Below, piece after piece: positions 6,214 to 9,952 of a stretch of 9,952 bases of DNA. Source of the DNA: Gemmatimonadota bacterium (lineage in GTDB: Bacteria; Gemmatimonadota; Gemmatimonadetes; Gemmatimonadales; GWC2-71-9); the NCBI GenBank assembly GCA_029859185.1, contig JAOUDR010000063.1, positions 1 to 9,952 of the forward strand, in the 5' to 3' direction. The notes under the pieces are model-generated. The model was not told the DNA's origin and did no database searches. It was given only the letters and a program-made list of their open reading frames with translations. Numbering within the stretch: the first letter of the stretch is position 1; the number at the start of each line of letters is the position of its first letter. Made by a program: the position numbers and the translations under genes.

Positions 6214-7241
6214 CCGCCGTCCTCGAGCACGCGCTCATCGGTCGGCTCGCGGCCGCGCTGCCCCGTTCCCCGCGGCAAATCAACCGCCTGCACGAGAGCG
6301 ATGCGGAACTCGTGTCGCTGCCGGGCTCCGAGCTGATCCTCGCCGTGACGACCGACGCGCTGGTCGAGGAGCTGGCGACGGGCCTGTACGACGACCCGTG
6401 GCACATCGGCTGGATGCTGGTCACCGTCAACGCGAGCGACCTTGCGGCCGTCGGGGCCGAGCCGCTGGGCCTGCTTCTCTGCGAGTCGCTCCCGTCCGAC
6501 ACTTCCGCCGAGTGGATCGCGGCACTGCAACGAGGTATCGGAGACGCCTCCCTCGTGACCGGTCTCCCGGTGCTGGGAGGAGACACCAACAGCGCTCCCA
6601 CACCGCATCTCGCCGGGACGGCTATCGGCCTCGTTTCGGGCTTGCCGCCGCTGACGCGGTGCGGGTGTCGGGCCGGGGATCTGCTGTACGCCTCCGCTCG
6701 TCTCGGCACCGGCGGAGCGTTCGCGCTCACGCGCCTCCTCCCCGGAATCGCCGGCCACGGTGCGTTCCCCTTCCGCCCGACGGCGAGAATCGCGGAGGGT
6801 CAGCTGCTGCGCGGCCGTGCCACCTGCTGCATGGACACGAGTGACGGCGCCATCGCCACGCTGGATGAGCTGATGACGCGCAACGACGTCGGATTCCTAC
6901 TCGACGTGCCCGTTCCCGAGTGGACGAACCGCCGGGCGACGGCCGTCGCGCACGCCGCCGGACTCCCACCGTGGATGCTCCACGCTGGGCCGCACGGCGA
7001 GTTCGAGCTCCTCTTCACCGTGCCACCGGATCGCGAGGCGGATCTCGTGCACACGGCGGCGACGATCGGCTGGGACCCCGTTCGCATCGGCATGGCGGTA
7101 CCTGAGCACACGCTGTCGTTCCATCTGGACGGCGCCCCGAGGTCGATCGATGCTCGGCGCATTCGCAATCTCTTCACGGAGTGCGGGGGCGACGCGCGGC
7201 AATACGTCGCGCAGCTGGCCCAGGTCGTGCCCGCCGCGTGA
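6210..7241 (+). CDS. ThiL/AIR-synthase-superfamily kinase-like protein
   Basis: The 343-residue protein aligns by eye along its length with thiamine-monophosphate kinase (ThiL). Shared segments are TTDALVEEL (47-55), VNASDLAAVGAEP (73-85; ThiL has VNLSDLAAMGADP), GGDTN (123-127), RAGDLLY (154-160), MDTSDG (208-213) and GEFELLFTVP (263-272; ThiL has GEDYELCFTVP). The ThiL Mg-binding GDD near the N-terminus is ESDAEL (29-34), keeping only one Asp, and the GGEDYEL loop is PHGEFEL. No other thiamine gene is nearby, so ThiL activity is doubtful. Other superfamily members (PurM, SelD, HypE) show that the fold phosphorylates varied carbonyl or acid groups. The start is the ATG at 6210 in an ATGA overlap with the lipid kinase; a GTG at 6204 is possible. 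It is the last gene of the coupled operon. A metabolic kinase of unknown substrate is my best call. Confidence 0.85.
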   Translation: MTAVLEHALIGRLAAALPRSPRQINRLHESDAELVSLPGSELILAVTTDALVEELATGLYDDPWHIGWMLVTVNASDLAAVGAEPLGLLLCESLPSDTSAEWIAALQRGIGDASLVTGLPVLGGDTNSAPTPHLAGTAIGLVSGLPPLTRCGCRAGDLLYASARLGTGGAFALTRLLPGIAGHGAFPFRPTARIAEGQLLRGRATCCMDTSDGAIATLDELMTRNDVGFLLDVPVPEWTNRRATAVAHAAGLPPWMLHAGPHGEFELLFTVPPDREADLVHTAATIGWDPVRIGMAVPEHTLSFHLDGAPRSIDARRIRNLFTECGGDARQYVAQLAQVVPAA

Positions 7242-7353
7242 GGCCGGGCCGGCTGGCGGCTCCCCATCGCGGAACTTTCCAACGGCTCATACGTTGAGGA
7301 GAGGACGGGCGTAGTTGCCCGTGCGCTCCTGTCCATCCACATGAGGACTACCG
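7242..7353. other. Gap between the operon end and msrA
   Basis: A 112-bp gap. No strong terminator follows the operon. It holds a likely ECF-type promoter at 7271-7295, a small hairpin (CGGGC 7306-7310, GCCCG 7317-7321, 6-nt loop) in the expected 5' leader, and the msrA ribosome binding site (GAGG at 7343-7346). Confidence 0.6.
7271..7295 (+). promoter_or_regulatory. ECF-sigma-type promoter candidate for msrA
   Basis: GGAAC (7271-7275, continuing as GGAACTT) is followed after exactly 16 nt by CGTT (7292-7295). This matches the GGAAC-N16-CGTT pattern known for several extracytoplasmic-function sigma factors. Transcription would begin near 7301, giving a leader of about 50 nt before the ATG at 7354. 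Stress control of msrA by such sigma factors is known in other bacteria, for example the SigR regulon. Confidence 0.5.
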
Positions 7354-7908
7354 ATGACCTCCCACGCGCTTGCCACCCTCGGCGGCGGTTGCTTCTGGTG
7401 CCTCGAAGCCGTGTTCGAACAGCTGCAGGGCGTCCACGCCGTGCGTTCGGGATATGCCGGCGGCACGCCGGCCAACCCGTCATACGAGCTGGTGTGCACG
7501 GGAACCAGCGGGCACGCGGAGGTCGTGCAGGTCACGTTCGATCCGGACGTAATCAGCTATCGCGACATCCTCCAGGTCTTCTTCATCACACACGATCCCA
7601 CCGAGCTGAACCGCCAAGGGGCGGACGTCGGGACGCAGTACCGCTCAGTGATCTTCACACACGACGAGACGCAGCGGACGACCGCGGCCGAGGTCGTTGC
7701 GGAGCTCACGCGAGACCAGGTGTTCGGCCAGTCTATCGTCACCGAGATCACGCCGCTCGACGTCTTCTACCCGGCCGAGGGCTACCATCAGGAGTACTAC
7801 CGTCGCAACATGCGTCAGCCGTACTGCCAGGCGGTCATCGCTCCCAAGGTAGCGAAGCTCCGCAAAGCCTACCTGGCACGACTCAAACCCGACTTTGCGC
7901 CTCGCTGA
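7354..7908 (+). CDS. msrA: Peptide methionine (S)-S-oxide reductase
   Basis: This cytoplasmic repair enzyme reduces methionine-S-sulfoxide in proteins and free methionine, recycled by thioredoxin. The 184-residue sequence carries the signature GGCFWCLE (11-18), with catalytic Cys13 and the neighbouring FW that binds the methyl group. SGYAGG (32-37), GHAEVVQV (53-60) and DPTELNRQGADVGTQYRSVIF (81-101) follow. Cys158 in PYCQAVIAPK (156-165) is the likely resolving cysteine near the C-terminus. C16 and C48 are additional cysteines. The length is normal for a stand-alone MsrA and no MsrB domain is fused. The start ATG at 7354 has GAGG 7 nt upstream; an out-of-frame ATG at 7341 is not used. It is 112 bp from the operon before it and has its own probable stress promoter, so it is likely a separate unit. 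Confidence 0.97.
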   Translation: MTSHALATLGGGCFWCLEAVFEQLQGVHAVRSGYAGGTPANPSYELVCTGTSGHAEVVQVTFDPDVISYRDILQVFFITHDPTELNRQGADVGTQYRSVIFTHDETQRTTAAEVVAELTRDQVFGQSIVTEITPLDVFYPAEGYHQEYYRRNMRQPYCQAVIAPKVAKLRKAYLARLKPDFAPR

Positions 7909-8002
7909 TTGGCGGCACTGTGGCGTGCGGTTACCGGCTGGACGTGATAGCGTTCGGGAGGACACCAGTCTCTGCCCGAACCCGCCAGTGCGGAGGTGCA
8001 CG
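7909..8002. other. Gap between msrA and the ACT-domain gene
   Basis: A 94-bp gap. I see no T-run terminator and no clear sigma-70 or ECF promoter. A strong Shine-Dalgarno GGAGG (7992-7996) lies 6 nt before the ATG at 8003 and rules out the in-frame upstream start at 7895, which lies inside msrA. Confidence 0.6.
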
Positions 8003-8416
8003 ATGGCGTATCGAGTCCGTCGCGTGGGGTATTTCTACCTGACCCTGAACGACCAGCCGGGGGAGGGCTACCACCTCCTCTCCGAGCTGGCGAAACTGGG
8101 CATCAACTTGTTGGCGTTCACCGGCGTTCCGATCGGTCCGCAGCGCACGCAACTGTCGGCCTTTCCCGAAGACGACGCAAAGTTCAAGGCCGCCGCCGAC
8201 CGGGCCGGACTCGTGGTGGATGGGCCACACCCGGCCCTGCTCGTCCAGGGCGACGACGAGCTGGGGGCACTCGCCGGGGTCCACGAGCGCCTGCGGGACG
8301 CGACCGTGAACGTGTACGCCTCCCACGGGGTCACGGATGGCAAGGGGACGTTTGGCTACGTGCTCTACGTGCGACCCGACCAGTACGAGCAGGCCGTCCG
8401 CGCGTTGGGGGTGTAG
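8003..8416 (+). CDS. Tandem ACT-domain protein, possible small-molecule sensor
   Basis: The 137-residue soluble protein appears to contain two ACT-like repeats and nothing else. Repeat one covers about residues 5-68, with strand RRVGYFYLTLND, helix GYHLLSELAKLGINLLAF and strand RTQLSAFPED. Repeat two covers about 72-137, with strand HPALLVQGDD, helix LGALAGVHERLRDATVNVYAS and strand GTFGYVLYVRP. ACT domains bind amino acids or other small ligands at dimer interfaces and usually regulate metabolic enzymes. No enzymatic or DNA-binding domain is attached, so it would have to act on a partner. The ATG at 8003 is chosen from GGAGG at 7992-7996. It may be co-transcribed with msrA, 94 bp upstream, but nothing proves it. 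The fold is well supported and the ligand unknown. Confidence 0.85.
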   Translation: MAYRVRRVGYFYLTLNDQPGEGYHLLSELAKLGINLLAFTGVPIGPQRTQLSAFPEDDAKFKAAADRAGLVVDGPHPALLVQGDDELGALAGVHERLRDATVNVYASHGVTDGKGTFGYVLYVRPDQYEQAVRALGV

Positions 8417-8521
8417 GGACGGCCGTACCCGCCACATGGGCCGCTGGGGGGTGACCGGTCGGGACCCACCGCCTGCGCGTCGGTCGGACCCGTAGGGGCG
8501 ACCCGCCGGGTCGCCCCTACT
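8417..8521. other. Convergent intergenic region between the ACT and MFS genes
   Basis: A 105-bp gap between two genes that point at each other. It contains the perfect hairpin at 8492-8520 (listed separately), and before it a GC-rich stretch with two similar segments (CGGTCGGGACCC near 8456 and CGGTCGGACCC near 8481). Confidence 0.6.
8492..8520. repeat. Perfect 13-bp palindromic repeat, possible bidirectional terminator
   Basis: GTAGGGGCGACCC (8492-8504), a 3-nt loop, then GGGTCGCCCCTAC (8508-8520): a perfect 13-bp stem. It ends one base before the MFS stop codon. No T-run follows on either strand, so it is not a textbook terminator, but it could stop or stabilise both convergent transcripts. 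The same core recurs at 9816-9840 and 9907-9931 on the other side of the MFS gene. Confidence 0.8.
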
Positions 8522-9736
8522 CTACGGGATCCCGGGATCCGTGGGGGCGGCCCCCCCCACCGTCGCCGGTTCCACGCCGGGGTCACGAATCCGCAGGGTC
8601 ACGACCCACGCCACGGTCATCACGAGTCCCGCCGCCACGAACGTGGCCGTCGGGCCACCCACGTCGTACAGCTGACCAAACAACAGCGGTCCGCTGAAGC
8701 GGCCCATTGCCGTGAGCGCCTGGGCGGCACCCATCATGGCTCCCTGCTCCCCAGGTCCGGCGAGACGTGAGATCAGCCCAGTGAGTGCCGGTGCGCAAAT
8801 GCTGTTCCCAAACGCGAGAATGACGACCCACGGATAGATCGCGAGTGCGGTGTGCGCTATGGGAATCGCGGCGATCCCAATGGCCATCCCCGCCGTGCCA
8901 AGCGAGATGAGGATGCGATCACCGGTGCGGCGCTGGATCTTCCCGAACAGGTACCCCTGGACCGTCGCCGCAATCACGCCGATCACCGTGAAGAACACGC
9001 CCAGTTGCCCCGACCCCCACCCGAACGCCTGCTCCATGAACAGGGGCAGCGCCACGATGTATCCGGAGAAGGCGAAGGGGATCAGGCCGAAGACCAGAAA
9101 GGCCGGCCGGAAGTGGGGCTCGCGCAACCCGCGGACGAGATGGGTGGTGTCCACCAACGAGCGCGCCGCCCGGTGCTCCTGGCGCAGCGACTCGGGGAGA
9201 ACGAAGTATGCCGAGACGAAGTTGACGAGACACAGTCCTGCCGCGACGAATCCCACCGCCCGGAGGCCGCCGAAGTGCGCCGCCACCGCGCCGAGGCCCG
9301 GCCCCACGATGAAGCCCAGTCCGAACGCCGCGCCGATCAACCCCATCCCGCGCGATCGCTCGGCCGGCGAGGTCACGTCCGCGATGTAGGCTTGCGCGAC
9401 GGAGATGTTGCCGCCGGCGAACCCGGAGATCGCACGCGCGACGATCAGCCACACGTAGCTCGCCGCGGAGCCGAACATGGTGTAGCCGACCGCGCCCACC
9501 AGAATGCTCGCCAACAGCACCGGTCGCCGTCCAACGCGGTCCGACAGCCCGCCGAGCACCACCGTGGCGACGAACTGCATCAGCGAAAAGACGCCGATCA
9601 AGGCACCGTACCCGATCCCCGATGCACCGAACCGCTCGGCGTAGTACGGCAAGACCGGCAGGATCAGCCCGAAGCCGGCCAGGTCAATGAAAACCGTCAG
9701 GAAGATGACGCCCAGGCGGGCGCGCGACGCTGGCAT
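8522..9736 (-). CDS. MFS transporter, TetA-like DHA1 drug/H+ antiporter family
   Basis: The 404-residue inner-membrane protein has the twelve-helix pattern of the major facilitator superfamily. D18 in helix 1 (TVFIDLAGFGLILPVLPYY) matches the acidic residue of TetA-like exporters. Motif A is GGLSDRVGRRP (62-72), between helices 2 and 3. A motif-B-like arginine is R101 (VARAISGFAGG). Motif C, GFIVGPGLGA (141-150) in helix 5, is typical of antiporters. YIADVTSPAERSRGMG (117-132) is also characteristic of TetA/TCR relatives. The tail after about residue 385 is short and cytoplasmic. Such proteins export tetracyclines or other amphipathic compounds in exchange for protons, but the substrate cannot be fixed from sequence and resistance should not be assumed. 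The ATG at 9736 has no Shine-Dalgarno sequence (the preceding bases are CCTCTCCC), and a -10-like TAGATT sits 8 nt before it, suggesting leaderless translation. The gene is flanked by palindromic repeats. Confidence 0.92.
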   Translation of the reverse strand: MPASRARLGVIFLTVFIDLAGFGLILPVLPYYAERFGASGIGYGALIGVFSLMQFVATVVLGGLSDRVGRRPVLLASILVGAVGYTMFGSAASYVWLIVARAISGFAGGNISVAQAYIADVTSPAERSRGMGLIGAAFGLGFIVGPGLGAVAAHFGGLRAVGFVAAGLCLVNFVSAYFVLPESLRQEHRAARSLVDTTHLVRGLREPHFRPAFLVFGLIPFAFSGYIVALPLFMEQAFGWGSGQLGVFFTVIGVIAATVQGYLFGKIQRRTGDRILISLGTAGMAIGIAAIPIAHTALAIYPWVVILAFGNSICAPALTGLISRLAGPGEQGAMMGAAQALTAMGRFSGPLLFGQLYDVGGPTATFVAAGLVMTVAWVVTLRIRDPGVEPATVGGAAPTDPGIP

Positions 9737-9744
9737 GGGAGAGG

Positions 9745-9750
9745 AATCTA
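9745..9750 (-). promoter_or_regulatory. Possible -10 element TAGATT for a leaderless MFS transcript
   Basis: On the minus strand TAGATT ends 8 nt before the ATG, the distance at which a -10 hexamer would place transcription start on or beside the start codon. No good -35 is seen; that place is occupied by the short tandem repeats at 9763-9805. A weak call made from position plus the missing ribosome binding site. Confidence 0.35.
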
Positions 9751-9762
9751 GGTTGGAGCGCC

Positions 9763-9805
9763 GATCGGCGGATCGGCGGATTCGATGGATCGGCGGGATC
9801 GGTGG
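9763..9805. repeat. Tandem GATCGGCG(G) microrepeat upstream of the MFS gene
   Basis: Five consecutive units: GATCGGCG (9763-9770), GATCGGCG (9771-9778), degenerate GATTCGATG (9779-9787), GATCGGCGG (9788-9796) and GATCGGTGG (9797-9805). They lie 27 to 69 bp before the MFS start codon, across the expected promoter. Confidence 0.75.
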
Positions 9806-9811
9806 ACCGTG

Positions 9812-9861
9812 ACCGTAGGGGCGACCCGATGGGTCGCCCCGATTCGCCCGATGACCACGCC
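9812..9861. repeat. 50-bp palindromic intergenic repeat, copy A
   Basis: Copy A of a 50-bp direct repeat; it matches copy B (9903-9952) at 47 of 50 positions. It contains the hairpin GGGGCGACCC (9818-9827), loop GAT, GGGTCGCCCC (9831-9840). The first 12 bases of the palindrome's left arm match the repeat at 8492 downstream of the MFS gene. It is followed by a conserved non-palindromic tail ending GATGACCACGCC. Confidence 0.85.
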
Positions 9862-9867
9862 GTTTGG

Positions 9868-9892
9868 CGTGCCCGGGATCAGGGGGGGCACG
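9868..9892. repeat. Inverted repeat between the two 50-bp copies
   Basis: CGTGCCC (9868-9874) and GGGCACG (9886-9892) with an 11-nt loop. It alternates with the GGGGCGACCC hairpins, so the segment 9812-9952 is a chain of palindromes. Confidence 0.6.
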
Positions 9893-9902
9893 ACCCGTCG
9901 GA

Positions 9903-9952
9903 ACCGTAGGGGCGCCCCGGTGGGTCGCCCCGATTCACCCGATGACCACGCC
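9903..9952. repeat. 50-bp palindromic intergenic repeat, copy B, reaching the window edge
   Basis: Copy B differs from copy A at three positions (A to C, A to G, G to A). Two of these lie in or beside the hairpin, weakening its left arm to GGGGCGCCCC. It runs exactly to the last base of the window, so the shared sequence may continue beyond it. The copies are offset by 91 bp. Confidence 0.8.

Noticed and set aside
7306..7321. Rho-independent terminator between the operon and msrA
   Set aside because: The stem is only 5 bp with no T-run and lies downstream of the probable msrA promoter, so it is more likely just leader structure.
8852..9751. Plus-strand open frame opposite the MFS gene
   Set aside because: Highly charged Arg/Gln/His-rich translation, typical of the antisense of membrane-protein codons.
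9812..9952. Possible CRISPR array
   Set aside because: Only two 50-bp copies with an offset of 91 bp, each internally palindromic and diverging, with the intervening 41 bp itself palindromic; no cas gene nearby.

Overview
GC-rich bacterial chromosomal DNA with dense, tightly packed genes and clear GGAGG-type Shine-Dalgarno sites. The gene content (ThiL-like kinase, UbiA enzyme, cobalamin-type radical SAM protein, tandem-ACT protein) and the palindromic GTAGGGGCGACCC intergenic repeats suggest an environmental lineage, perhaps Gemmatimonadota. That placement is from memory of similar gene sets and cannot be proved here. No rRNA, tRNA, CRISPR array, transposase or phage gene is visible.

Layout. 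1-282 is the 3' end of a small cupin gene. 423-1289 (+) is a monofunctional peptidoglycan glycosyltransferase whose 3' end overlaps, tail to tail, a B12-binding-type radical SAM gene on the other strand (1234-2727). A 285-bp divergent intergenic region (2728-3012) separates the radical SAM gene from a rightward operon. This region holds a 10-bp-periodic repeat array bracketed by two mirror-image copies of a CTTGAC-N5-CTTGACGC element. The operon (3013-7241) has five genes, each overlapping the next by 1 or 4 nt: a four-helix membrane protein, an SDR oxidoreductase with a hydrophobic C-terminal tail, a UbiA-family prenyltransferase, a diacylglycerol-kinase-like lipid kinase and a ThiL/AIR-synthase-like kinase. 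msrA (7354-7908) follows, with an ECF-sigma-like promoter in front. Next is a tandem ACT-domain protein (8003-8416). A convergent MFS drug-efflux-type transporter (8522-9736, minus strand) is flanked on both sides by copies of a palindromic repeat, and its upstream region contains short tandem repeats.

How the genes may work together. The strongest candidate for an undescribed system is the five-gene operon, possibly with the divergent radical SAM gene. A membrane prenyltransferase, a lipid kinase, a second ATP-dependent small-molecule kinase, a membrane-associated dehydrogenase and a small membrane protein would suit synthesis or modification of an isoprenoid or prenylated lipid. Several usually conserved residues are altered: Gln in place of the second Asp of the UbiA first motif, a changed Mg-binding segment in the ThiL-like protein, and GSSND in place of GTGND in the lipid kinase. 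The real substrates may therefore differ from those of the named families. The function is inferred from families and linkage only.
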